NCBI RefSeq assembly: GCF_900182785.1
Contig: NZ_FXTS01000006.1
Span: forward strand, 1 to 64,000
DNA length: 64,000 bases
Origin: Oceanospirillum linum
Lineage (GTDB): Bacteria > Pseudomonadota > Gammaproteobacteria > Pseudomonadales > Halomonadaceae
Reading direction: 5' to 3'
Made by a program: the position numbers and the translations under genes. Below, one piece after another: positions 26,169 through 35,949 of this stretch (position 1 is its first letter; each line of letters opens with the position of its first letter). The notes under the pieces are model-generated. The model made no database searches and was not told the DNA's origin. It saw only the letters and a program-made list of their open reading frames with translations.

Positions 26169-26831
26169 ATGGCATTAGCACAGAAGATCATTATTGCTGA
26201 CGATCATCCATTATTTCGTGCCGCGCTGCAGCAAGCGGTAAAACAGGTAGCACCTGAAGCCGAGATTGTTGAGGCCGAAGATATGGAGGCTGTGCAGACC
26301 GCAGCCAGTAACAATTCCGATGCAGACCTTATCCTGTTGGATCTGCATATGCCTGGAGCGCATGGTTTCTCTGGTTTGGTTTTTCTGCGGGGGCAGTGTC
26401 CTGCTATTCCCGTGATTGTTGTATCTGGTACTGAAGAGCCTATCGTGATTCAGCGAGCGATTGATTTTGGCTCATCCGGCTTTATTCCTAAATCGTCTTC
26501 ATTGGAGACCATCGCTGAAGCGATTGAAGAAGTGCTCAATGGTGAAGTGTGGCTTCCGCCTGAGATCTCTGAAACACTGAGTGAAGTCAGTGAAGAACAG
26601 GCCCGTTTTGCTGAAGCACTCTCAACACTGACTCCGCAGCAGTTCCGTGTACTGAATATGCTTACTGAAGGTTTGCTGAATAAGCAGATTGCCTATGAGC
26701 TTAATGTTTCTGAAGCAACTATTAAGGCGCATGTAACGGCTATTTTGCGTAAATTAGGTGTGCACAGTCGTACTCAGGCGGTGATTGCAGCTAAGCAGCT
26801 TGAGGTTGAGCCGCCGAAGGTTGCTGATTAA
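26169..26831 (+). CDS. crbR: LuxR/FixJ-type response regulator, CrbR-like
   Basis: This 220-residue regulator has an N-terminal receiver domain (acidic pocket IADDHP, phospho-acceptor Asp58 in LLDLHMPG) and a C-terminal LuxR-type helix-turn-helix (LTPQQFRVLNMLTEGLLNKQ to about residue 205). Family knowledge: CrbS/CrbR in Vibrio and MxtR/ErdR in Pseudomonas activate acs for acetate use. The placement directly after acs and convergent with a CrbS-type kinase supports the same role here. The gene symbol is by orthology of context. Confidence 0.9.
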   Translation: MALAQKIIIADDHPLFRAALQQAVKQVAPEAEIVEAEDMEAVQTAASNNSDADLILLDLHMPGAHGFSGLVFLRGQCPAIPVIVVSGTEEPIVIQRAIDFGSSGFIPKSSSLETIAEAIEEVLNGEVWLPPEISETLSEVSEEQARFAEALSTLTPQQFRVLNMLTEGLLNKQIAYELNVSEATIKAHVTAILRKLGVHSRTQAVIAAKQLEVEPPKVAD

Positions 26832-26862
26832 GCGCTGTAACCCCTACAGACCCCTACTGATG

Positions 26863-26889
26863 AAAGCCGCTGTTTTTTAGCGGCTTTTT
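26863..26889. terminator. Terminator between crbR and crbS
   Basis: AAAGCCGCT (26863-26871) and AGCGGCTTT (26879-26887) form a 9-bp stem with T runs on both sides, so it can serve both converging genes. Confidence 0.75.
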
Positions 26890-26902
26890 CATGCGTTCTC
26901 TG

Positions 26903-29900
26903 TCAATTTTTCAGTTTTTGGCTTTTTAGAATACGGGTAACCATAGCTCTGAGTGGCGCTGGCTTAAGAGGTTTATGCAGTAAGGTGTAGCCCTCCCGCT
27001 TGATCTCTTCTGCGACGGCTTCAGTTCTGTCAGCTGTAATCATAATACCGGGAATCTGTTCATGCCTTGCTTCGTTAAGCGCTGACAGAGCCATGACGCC
27101 GGTTACATCGTTATCCAGATGATAGTCTGCCAGGACAATATCCGGTATGCCTGAGTTTCGGATGGCTGATTTTGCTCCACCAATGGTTGTGGCTTTACTC
27201 ACGCGACAGTCCCAATTACTGAGCATCGCTTCCATGCCCTCCAGGATCAGGGGCTCGTTATCTATGCAGAGAATATGCAATCCAGCCAATGGGTTATTGC
27301 GCTGACGTTTCGTGGGGAGCTGAGCATTTTCGTTCTGTTCTTTTGGCAGATCTTCAGACTTACCTAAGGGAACCTCTACGCTAAATACAGTGCCTTCACC
27401 GGGCCATGATCTAACCTGAAGTTTGTGATCCAGCACTCGACTCATGCGCTCGGCAATTGAGAGTCCCAGCCCAAGGCCTTTTTCACCCTCTTTATTGTGA
27501 CGTTCAGGATGGTCAAGACGTTTAAACTCCTGGAAAATTTCAGAGAGTTTCTCTTCAGGGATGCCTGGGCCTGTGTCCCAGACCTCTATTCGGACACCGT
27601 TTTTAATTCTCCGGCAACCCAATAAGATTTTTCCATGCTGAGTGTAACGAGCAGAATTTGATAAGAAGTTCTGGACAATTCTTCTCAGCATTTGACTGTC
27701 ACTGCGGACAATGACCTGACTTCCGACCGTGCTGAATTGCAGGCCACGATCATTAGCCGTAACACCGAACTCCGCCTTAAGAGGCTTAAGAATATCTGCC
27801 AGGTAAAAAGTACTGATATTGGGTTGCAGTGCACCAGCATCTAATTTAGATATATCCAGTAGGGTACTGAGCAGTTCTTCGGCAGCTTTCAGCGAGCTGT
27901 CGATATTACGGGTCATGCGATATTGGTCAGGATTTTCCTCTTTTACCTGATGAGCTAATGCTGAAGTGAACAGGCGTGCGGCATTCAGGGGCTGAAGCAG
28001 GTCGTGGGATGCCGCTGCTAAGAATCGGGTTTTGGAGGCGTTGGCTTGTTCTGAGGTTTGTTTTGCCTGCATCAGGTCCTGATTGAGGTCAGACAGTTCC
28101 TGTGTGCGCTCTTTTACACGTTCTTCCAGTGTTTCATTGGTTTCTTTTAAGGCAATTTCTGCCTTACGGCGTTCGGTAATATCCTGATAAAGAGAGAAGA
28201 AACCAAGAATCTCTCCCTGATCATTTTTATGGGGCGTGTAGGTGACGAGGCCATAGCGCATACGGCCGTTATCCAGAATATGTTCCAGTTCAAAAATAGT
28301 ACGTTCGCCCTGTAACACCCGTTCGATATAAGGGCGGCGTGCTTCGTACTGGGTCAGAGAGAGTACCTTGTAGATGGGCTGACCGATAATTGTTGTCCGG
28401 TCTACGCTCATGGCTTCTTCATAAGCCTTATTGGTGAATAGGTAGCGTAACTCTGTGTCAAAGTATGCGATCAAAGCGGGGACATTATCTGTATAAATCC
28501 TAATGTTATTTTCACTCTGAATCAGCGCTTCTTCTGTTTGCTTTTGCTGGGTTATATCCTGATAGGTATAAACAAAGCCACCACCCGGCATGGGGTTGCC
28601 TTCTACATCCAGGACGGTTCCGTCTTTACGGTAGCGAATATAGCGGTGGGGCTCGCCATAGCGAATATTATCCAGAAGCTGCTGAACCTGATCCTCTGGG
28701 TCACCGAGCCCATACTCTCCGGTTTGAGCATTAAAGCGAAATATATTCTCGATGGGTTCGCCGACGCGAATGAGGTTGTCCGGGAAATTGAACAGGTCGA
28801 GATAGTGTTGATTCCAGACGACGAGCCTCAGGTTGTGGTCGACCACGGAGATACCCTGGCTGACATTTTCAATCGTGGCCTGCAGCAGGGCACGGTTGAA
28901 TTCGAGAACCTGGGAGGCTTCATCCACAATGGAGATAACATCGCTGATCTGAATCTCTTTACCCTGAAGTGCTGAGTTAATCACGATGCGGGCAGACGAC
29001 GCCCCCAGTACACCGGTAAGAAGTCGTTCCGTAAACTGAATAACTTCGATGCTGGCTCGATCATCCGGTCGGAAAGATTCTTTATTATTACGCAGAAAAT
29101 AATCAGAGAAGGCTTTATCGACCGCTTCCGGCTCAAGGAAGCGTTCACACAACGCCATCAGGTCTCCCACGGAGGTTGAGCCCATCCAGGGTCGGGCAGA
29201 CTTGGTATTTCGCGTATCAATACTGTCGATAAATGCTGAAGCCTGAATCCGGTCAATCACCCGTTGCCGGGTGATGTTTGAGACGGCTATATACAGTATC
29301 AGGTTGATGCCTAGGCTGAAGGCTACACCGTGGGTCAGAAAGTCCAGGTTAGCACCGAACAGTGCCTCAGGCCTTAGCCAATATATCCCCATAGGGCCAT
29401 CGATAAATATGTTGGACTCAAGCCATCCAGCATTCGCCAGGCTGGGTAACAGCATGGTATATGCCCAAATGAGAATGCCACTACTCATGCCCACTAGGGC
29501 TCCGTATCGGTTTCCTCGTTTCCAGTACATGCCTCCAATCAGTGCTGGGCCAAATTGTGCCACTGCGGCAAAAGAGAGTAACCCGGTAGCGGCCAGTGAA
29601 TTGAATTCGGCAATTGCCAGATAAGTCAGATAAGCCAGGGCCAGCACACCAATAATGGTGATCCGCCGGATTCTTAGTACCAGTTGACCAAAGTCGTGAT
29701 GAGAGGTGTTGCCATTCCATCGAAACTTCAGCAGTAGTGGGATTACAATGTCATTGGATACCATGATACTGATGGCGATTGTTGCCAAAATGACCATGCT
29801 GGTGGCGGCAGAAAAACCACCAATAAAGGCAAGAAGAGTTAATCCGCCTTGTTGTGCGGCCATCGGTAGCGTCAGCACAAAGGTATCGGGCTCAACGGTT

Positions 29901-30841
29901 CCATCGGGGAAAATAAGCAGACCTGCGGCTGCAATCGGCAAGACAAAAAAGGAGATAGCGACCAGGTACGCAGGAAATACCCAGCGCGATGTCCGGGCAT
30001 CCTCAACGTGGGTATTTTCCACCACGGCCATATGAAATTGTCGGGGCAGACAGAGAATCGCCAGCATTGCGAGAAGTGTTTGGGCTAAGAAACCGTTACT
30101 GATGGGATCTTTATTGAGTTCTTTCTCAATTTCAAGATAGTAGCGGGCATGAGTCAGGAGGTCATTAAAACCATTAAACATACCGTAGGTGATGGAAGCA
30201 CCGACAACGATAAAAGCCAGTAATTTGATGATAGATTCGAACGCGATGGCCAGAACAAGGCCATCATGGTGCTCTGTTGCATCCACATTCCGTGTACCGA
30301 AGATAATGGCAAAAATGGCCATCATAATAGCGACATAGAAACCGGTATCGCTAAAAAACTCAACGCTGTTATTCGTCATTGGGGCTGGATAGCTGGTAAT
30401 GACGTTGTACGACATCGTGACAGCTTTTAGTTGTAGAGCGATATAGGGCAGCGTTCCCACGAGGGCAATCAGAGTAACAAGAATAGCCAGACTCTGGGTT
30501 TTTCCATAACGGGATGAGATAAAGTCAGCGATGGAGGTGATGTTCTGCTTTTTGCTGACCCTGATGATTTTTCGGATGAGCCCTGAAAACAATACGTACA
30601 TAATAATCGGACCAAGAAAGATGCTCAGGTAGGTCCAGCTACTATGGGTGGCTTGCCCTACGGTGCCATAGAAGGTCCAGGAGGTGCAGTAAACACCAAG
30701 AGCCAGGCTATAGACAAAAGGACGGCGGGATGTCAGGCGTGCTTTGCTACGCTTTGCTTTTGCGTCTCCCCACCAGGCTATAGAGAAAAGAATTGCAATG
30801 TAGATCAGTGAGATAGTCACTAATATCCAGCCTTGGAACAT
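26903..30841 (-). CDS. crbS: Hybrid histidine kinase with SLC5-like transporter domain, CrbS-like
   Basis: This large inner-membrane sensor has 1312 residues. The first 550 or so are a sodium:solute-symporter-like domain with about 13 membrane segments. A linker and two PAS domains follow (about 650-900, with repeated YxDxxQ/ERR-like ends). The HisKA core has His946 in HDLLQPLNAARLF and the ATPase has GLGLGLSIAERM. A C-terminal receiver has Asp1239 in LADYHLDND. This is the CrbS/MxtR architecture. Established for the family: it acts with CrbR to control acs. The transporter-like part may sense acetate transport or substrate; this is not visible in sequence. It is a single gene facing crbR. 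Confidence 0.93.
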   Translation of the reverse strand: MFQGWILVTISLIYIAILFSIAWWGDAKAKRSKARLTSRRPFVYSLALGVYCTSWTFYGTVGQATHSSWTYLSIFLGPIIMYVLFSGLIRKIIRVSKKQNITSIADFISSRYGKTQSLAILVTLIALVGTLPYIALQLKAVTMSYNVITSYPAPMTNNSVEFFSDTGFYVAIMMAIFAIIFGTRNVDATEHHDGLVLAIAFESIIKLLAFIVVGASITYGMFNGFNDLLTHARYYLEIEKELNKDPISNGFLAQTLLAMLAILCLPRQFHMAVVENTHVEDARTSRWVFPAYLVAISFFVLPIAAAGLLIFPDGTVEPDTFVLTLPMAAQQGGLTLLAFIGGFSAATSMVILATIAISIMVSNDIVIPLLLKFRWNGNTSHHDFGQLVLRIRRITIIGVLALAYLTYLAIAEFNSLAATGLLSFAAVAQFGPALIGGMYWKRGNRYGALVGMSSGILIWAYTMLLPSLANAGWLESNIFIDGPMGIYWLRPEALFGANLDFLTHGVAFSLGINLILYIAVSNITRQRVIDRIQASAFIDSIDTRNTKSARPWMGSTSVGDLMALCERFLEPEAVDKAFSDYFLRNNKESFRPDDRASIEVIQFTERLLTGVLGASSARIVINSALQGKEIQISDVISIVDEASQVLEFNRALLQATIENVSQGISVVDHNLRLVVWNQHYLDLFNFPDNLIRVGEPIENIFRFNAQTGEYGLGDPEDQVQQLLDNIRYGEPHRYIRYRKDGTVLDVEGNPMPGGGFVYTYQDITQQKQTEEALIQSENNIRIYTDNVPALIAYFDTELRYLFTNKAYEEAMSVDRTTIIGQPIYKVLSLTQYEARRPYIERVLQGERTIFELEHILDNGRMRYGLVTYTPHKNDQGEILGFFSLYQDITERRKAEIALKETNETLEERVKERTQELSDLNQDLMQAKQTSEQANASKTRFLAAASHDLLQPLNAARLFTSALAHQVKEENPDQYRMTRNIDSSLKAAEELLSTLLDISKLDAGALQPNISTFYLADILKPLKAEFGVTANDRGLQFSTVGSQVIVRSDSQMLRRIVQNFLSNSARYTQHGKILLGCRRIKNGVRIEVWDTGPGIPEEKLSEIFQEFKRLDHPERHNKEGEKGLGLGLSIAERMSRVLDHKLQVRSWPGEGTVFSVEVPLGKSEDLPKEQNENAQLPTKRQRNNPLAGLHILCIDNEPLILEGMEAMLSNWDCRVSKATTIGGAKSAIRNSGIPDIVLADYHLDNDVTGVMALSALNEARHEQIPGIMITADRTEAVAEEIKREGYTLLHKPLKPAPLRAMVTRILKSQKLKN

Positions 30842-31104
30842 ACCCGATCACCTGATGAAAAATGAACCAATATTGTCATGTAGCTGACATCAGGCTTCAA
30901 GGCAAATATGAGGCCGGCAATCAATCAGCGGGGGAACTGGCTAAATTGGCAGCATTCTTTCGTATCAGATCTGTGATTTAGGGTCAGTTTGCCCGGCCGA
31001 TTAAGACTAAAGTAAAGGGGTTAAAAAACTCAGATTTGTTAGATTGTCCTATGGACTGGTTTGTACCAATAATAAAAAAATCTAAATAACAAAAAGGTTA
31101 ACCC

Positions 31105-31359
31105 ATGAAAGAAGAGCAGGCGATTGCATATTGGCGTGAGAATATCAGTTTGATTATTCGCTACCTGATCATCTGGTTTGTAGCTTCTTATGGCTGCGGC
31201 ATTTTGTTTGTCGATGCTCTGAATAAAATACATTTCTTTGGCTTCAAAATGGGCTTCTGGTTTGCTCAGCAAGGCTCTATTTTTATTTTTCTGGCATTAC
31301 TGGTGATGTACGCGCGAAGTATGAATAAGCTCGACAAGAAATATGATGTACATGAATGA
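31105..31359 (+). CDS. DUF4212 small subunit of sodium:solute symporter, copy 1
   Basis: The protein has 84 residues and two membrane segments (about 17-35 and 52-74). The MGFWFAQQGSIFIF motif and charged C-terminus MNKLDKKYDVHE are characteristic of DUF4212, the small partner of VC_2705-type symporters. It lies 73 bases upstream of the large subunit gene. A second, divergent copy lies at 33787-34047. The substrate is probably a short-chain carboxylate such as acetate (inference from the acs-crb location). Confidence 0.92.
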   Translation: MKEEQAIAYWRENISLIIRYLIIWFVASYGCGILFVDALNKIHFFGFKMGFWFAQQGSIFIFLALLVMYARSMNKLDKKYDVHE

Positions 31360-31432
31360 ACGCCTGACGAAGCATTCCGCGTCTACTGCAAGTCCAGAAC
31401 AATAAAAAAGCATTCAGAGGAAACTTTTCGTC

Positions 31433-33277
31433 ATGAGCCTTGATGTACTTACCTACTTATTTGTCGGCCTGTCATTCACCCTTTATATCGGTATCGCCAT
31501 TTGGGCCCGGGCAGGCTCCACGAAAGAGTTTTATGTGGCTGGTGGCGGTGTTCACCCTGCTGCGAACGGCATGGCAACAGCTGCTGACTGGATGTCTGCT
31601 GCCTCATTTATCTCACTGGCAGGCATTGTCTCTTTTTCTGGCTACGATGCCTCTGGTTACCTGATGGGGTGGACGGGTGGCTATGTGATGCTGGCACTAT
31701 TATTAGCCCCCTATCTGCGAAAGTTTGGCAAGTTTACTGTGCCTGACTTTATCGGTGACCGTTATTACTCTAATACAGCCCGTACCCTTGCGGTTATCTG
31801 TGTCATCTTTATTTCATTTACCTATATCGCCGGCCAGATGCGTGGCACTGGAATTGTTTTTTCACGCTTTCTTCATGTAGATATTGATACTGGCGTGCTG
31901 ATCGGCATGGTTATTGTGTTTTTCTATGCGGTTATGGGGGGGATGAAAGGTATTACTTATACACAGGTGGCCCAGTACTGTATTTTGATTTTTGCTTACA
32001 CAGTTCCTGCAGTATTTCTGGTGATGCAAGTAACCGGTCATGTTTTACCTCAGACCGGGTTGGGCGCTACGGTTTTAGAGTCGGTTAATCCGGTATGGGC
32101 CGGTAAGCCGGTGCTTTTTGTGCTGGACGAGGTTGTGCAGGACCTGGGGTTTCATGAATACACAACAGGCACCCGGACAACCATTGATACCTTCTTCATT
32201 ACAGCGGCGCTGATGGCCGGTACCGCAGGTTTACCCCATGTTATTGTCCGCTTTTTCACGGTGCCAAACGTCCGTGATGCCCGTTCTTCTGCAGGCTGGG
32301 CTTTGATGTTTATTGCTGTCTTATATTTGACAGTGCCTGCTGTGGGGGCCATTGGGCAGCTCAACCTGATTAATACCCTGAATGGAGAGCAGGGCGATGG
32401 TGTTTCTTATTCTGATATGCCTTCATGGTTTAAAAACTGGGAGCAGTCCGGGCTTGTCGCCTGGAATGATAGAAATGGTGATGGCAAGGTTCAGTATGCA
32501 GCCGGTGATGCTTTTATGGACGGTAAGCCCGTGCTGACCGATAAATACGGTGAGTTTGGTCAGCGTTTAACTGAGAACCCATTGATTGACACTGAAGCTT
32601 CCCCTGGGTTTGACCCGGGCATTCAACCCTATGCTAATGAAGTATTCGTTGACCGGGATATTATGGTACTTGCAAACCCTGAAGTGGCCAGCCTGCCTGA
32701 TTGGGTGATTGCCCTGGTCGCTGCTGGCGCTGTTGCTGCTGCACTTTCCACTGCCGCAGGTCTGTTACTGGTAATATCGACGGCTATTTCCCACGACTTA
32801 CTTAAAAAAACCCTATTGCCGGAAATTAATGAAAGGCAGGAGCTGGTGGCTGCTCGTATGGCCTCTGTGGCAGCCATATGTATTGCCGGATATTTTGGCC
32901 TGAATCCTCCGGGCTATGTTGCTGCTACAGTAGCCCTTGCATTTGGTTTGGCTGCAGCGAGCTTTTTTCCGGTAATCTTTATGGGGATCTTCTTTAAACG
33001 TATGAACAAAGAGGGTGCTATTGCAGGTATGTTGGTTGGCCTTCTTTCAACCATGGCTTATATCGTTTATTTCAAGTTCATGGGTGGTGCGAAAGAAGAT
33101 CTATTCATGGGGATTTCTCCGGAAGGGTTTGGGACACTGGGAATGTTGATGAATTTTACCGTGGCTTTTGTGGTATCCAGAGTGACGCCCCGCCCGCCAG
33201 AAGAAGTTCAGGCAATGGTTGATGATATTCGTATTCCAAGGAGTGCAGGCAGAGTTCATGCCCAGGAGCCGAGATAG
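31433..33277 (+). CDS. Sodium:solute symporter, VC_2705 subfamily, copy 1
   Basis: This is a 614-residue secondary transporter of the SSS family with about 13 membrane segments. It has the conserved WMSAASFISLAGI and AAALSTAAGLLLVIS segments. AGSTKEFYVAGGGVHP near the N-terminus is shared with copy 2. It carries a large extra loop around residues 320-410 that includes the calcium-loop-like DRNGDGKVQ starting at Asp346. It is paired with the DUF4212 gene and followed by a terminator. Family knowledge suggests acetate or related carboxylate uptake, but the substrate here is inferred. AGGAAAC before the ATG gives a good ribosome site. Confidence 0.93.
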   Translation: MSLDVLTYLFVGLSFTLYIGIAIWARAGSTKEFYVAGGGVHPAANGMATAADWMSAASFISLAGIVSFSGYDASGYLMGWTGGYVMLALLLAPYLRKFGKFTVPDFIGDRYYSNTARTLAVICVIFISFTYIAGQMRGTGIVFSRFLHVDIDTGVLIGMVIVFFYAVMGGMKGITYTQVAQYCILIFAYTVPAVFLVMQVTGHVLPQTGLGATVLESVNPVWAGKPVLFVLDEVVQDLGFHEYTTGTRTTIDTFFITAALMAGTAGLPHVIVRFFTVPNVRDARSSAGWALMFIAVLYLTVPAVGAIGQLNLINTLNGEQGDGVSYSDMPSWFKNWEQSGLVAWNDRNGDGKVQYAAGDAFMDGKPVLTDKYGEFGQRLTENPLIDTEASPGFDPGIQPYANEVFVDRDIMVLANPEVASLPDWVIALVAAGAVAAALSTAAGLLLVISTAISHDLLKKTLLPEINERQELVAARMASVAAICIAGYFGLNPPGYVAATVALAFGLAAASFFPVIFMGIFFKRMNKEGAIAGMLVGLLSTMAYIVYFKFMGGAKEDLFMGISPEGFGTLGMLMNFTVAFVVSRVTPRPPEEVQAMVDDIRIPRSAGRVHAQEPR

Positions 33278-33786
33278 ACAGATTTATATAATTGTTAGAG
33301 ATTAAGGGTGAACGTTTGTTCACCCTTTTTATATGCAATGCAGCAATGTGAGTGAATACTCAGCCTTTGAATATTGATTGCTCTGGCCAGATTTGATCAA
33401 AGTATGACCATTTGGTTTTATGGCTCGGTTTTTAGGGTATTAAACCTATTAGACCTTTATGTTAGAAGGCAAAAAAAAGCTTATTTCCCGATATCTAAAC
33501 TTTTATCTATCTATATGTTTTATAAGGATTTTGTTGGTTTTCTGGTAATGCCATGATCACTCTACTACTAATGTCGGGGATTACATTGCAGAGGATATTT
33601 TTGAAAATCAATTAGGCCTGAAGAGCTGGAATTTTCATAACAATAAAATGAGGGCACAGCAAAAAGCTTGTATCGGTTATTTCAAATGGCAACGAGTGCC
33701 GTTGATCTTTACTTGCTGCTGGCGCCTCATGATTCTCAGGCTTTATATCCTGAACTCTTATATAACAATAAACGGAGAGCATCACT
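33278..33786. other. Intergenic region between the two symporter pairs
   Basis: This 509-bp stretch holds the terminator at 33304-33330 and then AT-rich DNA. A 10-base block ATTAGACCTT at 33448-33457 matches, in reverse complement, the candidate site upstream of acs. No convincing gene; a 60-codon frame at 33374 lacks a ribosome site. Confidence 0.55.
33304..33330 (+). terminator. Terminator after symporter copy 1
   Basis: AAGGGTGAAC (33304-33313) and GTTCACCCTT (33318-33327) form a 10-bp stem with a 4-base loop and a T run. Confidence 0.87.
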
Positions 33787-34047
33787 ATGGCAGATAGTAA
33801 AAGCAATGCTGCTGAATACTGGTCGGCGAACTTGCGTCTGATCTTTGGAAGTCTGATTGTCTGGGCTTTAGTTTCCTATGGGTTTGCAATTCTTCTTCGT
33901 CCATTGCTGGCTGGCATTCCTGTTGGTGGCACGGACTTAGGTTTCTGGTTTGCCCAGCAGGGGTCAATTATTTCCTTTATCGGTATCATTTTCCATTACG
34001 CATGGAAGATGAACAAACTTGATGAAAAATTTGGCCTTGGGGAGTAA
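33787..34047 (+). CDS. DUF4212 small subunit of sodium:solute symporter, copy 2
   Basis: This 86-residue homologue of the gene at 31105 shares the two membrane segments, GFWFAQQGSII and MNKLDEKFG. It is preceded by GGAGAG. It is tightly coupled to its large subunit gene, which starts seven bases after the stop; copy 1 has a 73-base gap. The C-terminus is shorter and the N-terminus more acidic than in copy 1. Role as for copy 1, by inference. Confidence 0.93.
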   Translation: MADSKSNAAEYWSANLRLIFGSLIVWALVSYGFAILLRPLLAGIPVGGTDLGFWFAQQGSIISFIGIIFHYAWKMNKLDEKFGLGE

Positions 34048-34053
34048 GGAAGC

Positions 34054-35850
34054 ATGAGTCAATTTGCAATTAATATTCTGTTTGTAGGGGCATCTTTTGC
34101 ACTCTACATCGGTATTGCCATCTGGGCCCGAGCGGGCTCAACAAAAGAGTTCTACGTCGCTGGCGGCGGCGTACACCCTGTTGCCAATGGTATGGCAACA
34201 GCAGCTGACTGGATGTCTGCTGCATCATTTATCTCCATGGCTGGTCTGCTGGCCTCTAAAGGCTATTTTGCATCTTCCTTCCTGATGGGCTGGACGGGTG
34301 GTTATGTACTGCTGGCGATGCTTCTGGCTCCTTACCTGCGTAAATTTGGTAAGTTCACTGTTCCTGACTTTATTGGTGATCGTTTCTACAGCAGTACAGC
34401 CCGTACCTTAGCTGTAATCTGTCTGATTGTTGCTTCCGTTACTTATGTAATCGGGCAGATGAGTGGTGCCGGTGTTGCATTCTCCCGCTTCCTGGAAGTT
34501 TCCAACGATGCCGGTATCTGGATTGCGGCTCTGATCGTATTCCTGTACGCAGTATTCGGTGGTATGAAAGGCATTACCTATACTCAGGTAGCTCAGTACG
34601 TTGTACTGATTATTGCTTACACCATTCCTGCGATCTTCATCGCGATGCAGCTGACCGGTAATCCGATCCCTATGTTTGGTATGTTCGGCACTCACGTTGA
34701 ATCCGGCGTACCTCTTCTGGAAAAACTGAACACGGTTGTTACTGAGCTGGGCTTTAGCAGCTATACCGCAGATGTGGACAATAAACTGAACATGGTTCTG
34801 TTTACTCTGTCGCTGATGTTCGGTACTGCAGGTCTGCCACACGTAATTATCCGTTTCTTCACTGTGCCTAAAGTTGCTGATGCACGTTGGTCTGCGGGCT
34901 GGGCGCTGATCTTTATCGCTCTGCTGTACCTGACAGCGCCTGCTGTTGCATCTATGGCTCGTCTGAACCTGATCACAACGGTTTATCCTGAAGCTGCGGC
35001 GAAACAGGAAAGCTATGAGCAGGCAATGCAGAATCCAATTCTGTTCTCAGAACGTCCTGAGTGGATGAAAACCTGGGAAGAAACGGGTCTGATCAAGTAC
35101 GAAGATAAGAATAACGATGGTCGTATTCAGTTCTACAATGACAAAAACGCAGACTTCAACAATACTGCTGAAGCGCGTGGCTGGAACGGTAATGAGCTGA
35201 ACGTAAATAACGATATTCTGGTACTGGCTAACCCTGAGATTGCACAACTTCCGGGTTGGGTTATTGGTCTGATCGCTGCCGGTGGTATCGCTGCGGCACT
35301 GTCAACAGCTGCAGGTCTGTTATTGGCAATCTCTGCGGCAATCAGTCACGATTTGATCAAGAAAACGATCAATCCAAACATCACTGAAAAAGGTGAAATG
35401 CTGGCCGCTCGTATCTCTATGGCTGCAGCTATTCTGGTAGCAACCTGGCTGGGTCTGAACCCTCCTGGCTTCGCTGCACAGACGGTAGCACTGGCATTTG
35501 GTATCGCCGCGGCTTCGATCTTCCCTGTTCTTATGATGGGTATCTTCTCTGTTACCATGAATAACAAAGGTGCAGTTGCAGGTATGTTGGCAGGTCTGAT
35601 TACAACTCTGGTTTACATCTTTACCTACAAAGGTTGGTTGTTTATCCCAGGTACTAACACCTTGCCGGATACTGCTGAGCATTGGATTCTGGGTATCTCC
35701 CCTCTGTCCTTTGGTGCAATTGGTGCTTTGATCAACTTTGCAACAGCCTTTATTGTTTCAGGTGCTACTGAGAAACCACCAGCAGAAATTCAGGAAATGG
35801 TAGAAAGTGTACGTTTCCCTAAAGGTGCTGGTGAGGCAGTTGATCACTAA
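34054..35850 (+). CDS. Sodium:solute symporter, VC_2705 subfamily, copy 2
   Basis: The protein has 598 residues with the same fold as copy 1 (about 13 membrane segments, SAASFISMAGLL, AAALSTAAGLLLAIS). A loop at about residues 320-400 again carries a calcium-loop-like motif, DKNNDGRIQF from Asp351. Codon use is more biased than in copy 1 (more CTG, GGT and CGT), which suggests higher expression. It is followed by a hairpin at 35904-35927 and an unrelated membrane protein gene. Substrate inferred to be acetate or a related acid. Confidence 0.93.
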   Translation: MSQFAINILFVGASFALYIGIAIWARAGSTKEFYVAGGGVHPVANGMATAADWMSAASFISMAGLLASKGYFASSFLMGWTGGYVLLAMLLAPYLRKFGKFTVPDFIGDRFYSSTARTLAVICLIVASVTYVIGQMSGAGVAFSRFLEVSNDAGIWIAALIVFLYAVFGGMKGITYTQVAQYVVLIIAYTIPAIFIAMQLTGNPIPMFGMFGTHVESGVPLLEKLNTVVTELGFSSYTADVDNKLNMVLFTLSLMFGTAGLPHVIIRFFTVPKVADARWSAGWALIFIALLYLTAPAVASMARLNLITTVYPEAAAKQESYEQAMQNPILFSERPEWMKTWEETGLIKYEDKNNDGRIQFYNDKNADFNNTAEARGWNGNELNVNNDILVLANPEIAQLPGWVIGLIAAGGIAAALSTAAGLLLAISAAISHDLIKKTINPNITEKGEMLAARISMAAAILVATWLGLNPPGFAAQTVALAFGIAAASIFPVLMMGIFSVTMNNKGAVAGMLAGLITTLVYIFTYKGWLFIPGTNTLPDTAEHWILGISPLSFGAIGALINFATAFIVSGATEKPPAEIQEMVESVRFPKGAGEAVDH

Positions 35851-35903
35851 TAGCTCTTCAGCTCGGGCAGGTTTACAATTTGCAAGGGTATAAGAAAGCA
35901 AAG

Positions 35904-35927
35904 CGGGCTTCCTTTTAAGGAAGCCCG
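35904..35927 (+). terminator. Hairpin after symporter copy 2
   Basis: CGGGCTTCCTT (35904-35914) and AAGGAAGCCCG (35917-35927) form an 11-bp perfect stem with a two-base loop. The T run after it is poor (ACTTATTTT), so the next gene may be partly co-transcribed. Confidence 0.7.
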
Positions 35928-35949
35928 ACTTATTTTAAGGAAGGGTTTT

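Noticed and set aside
33374..33556. A 60-codon frame between the symporter pairs
   Set aside because: No ribosome site or recognisable features; AT-rich intergenic DNA.
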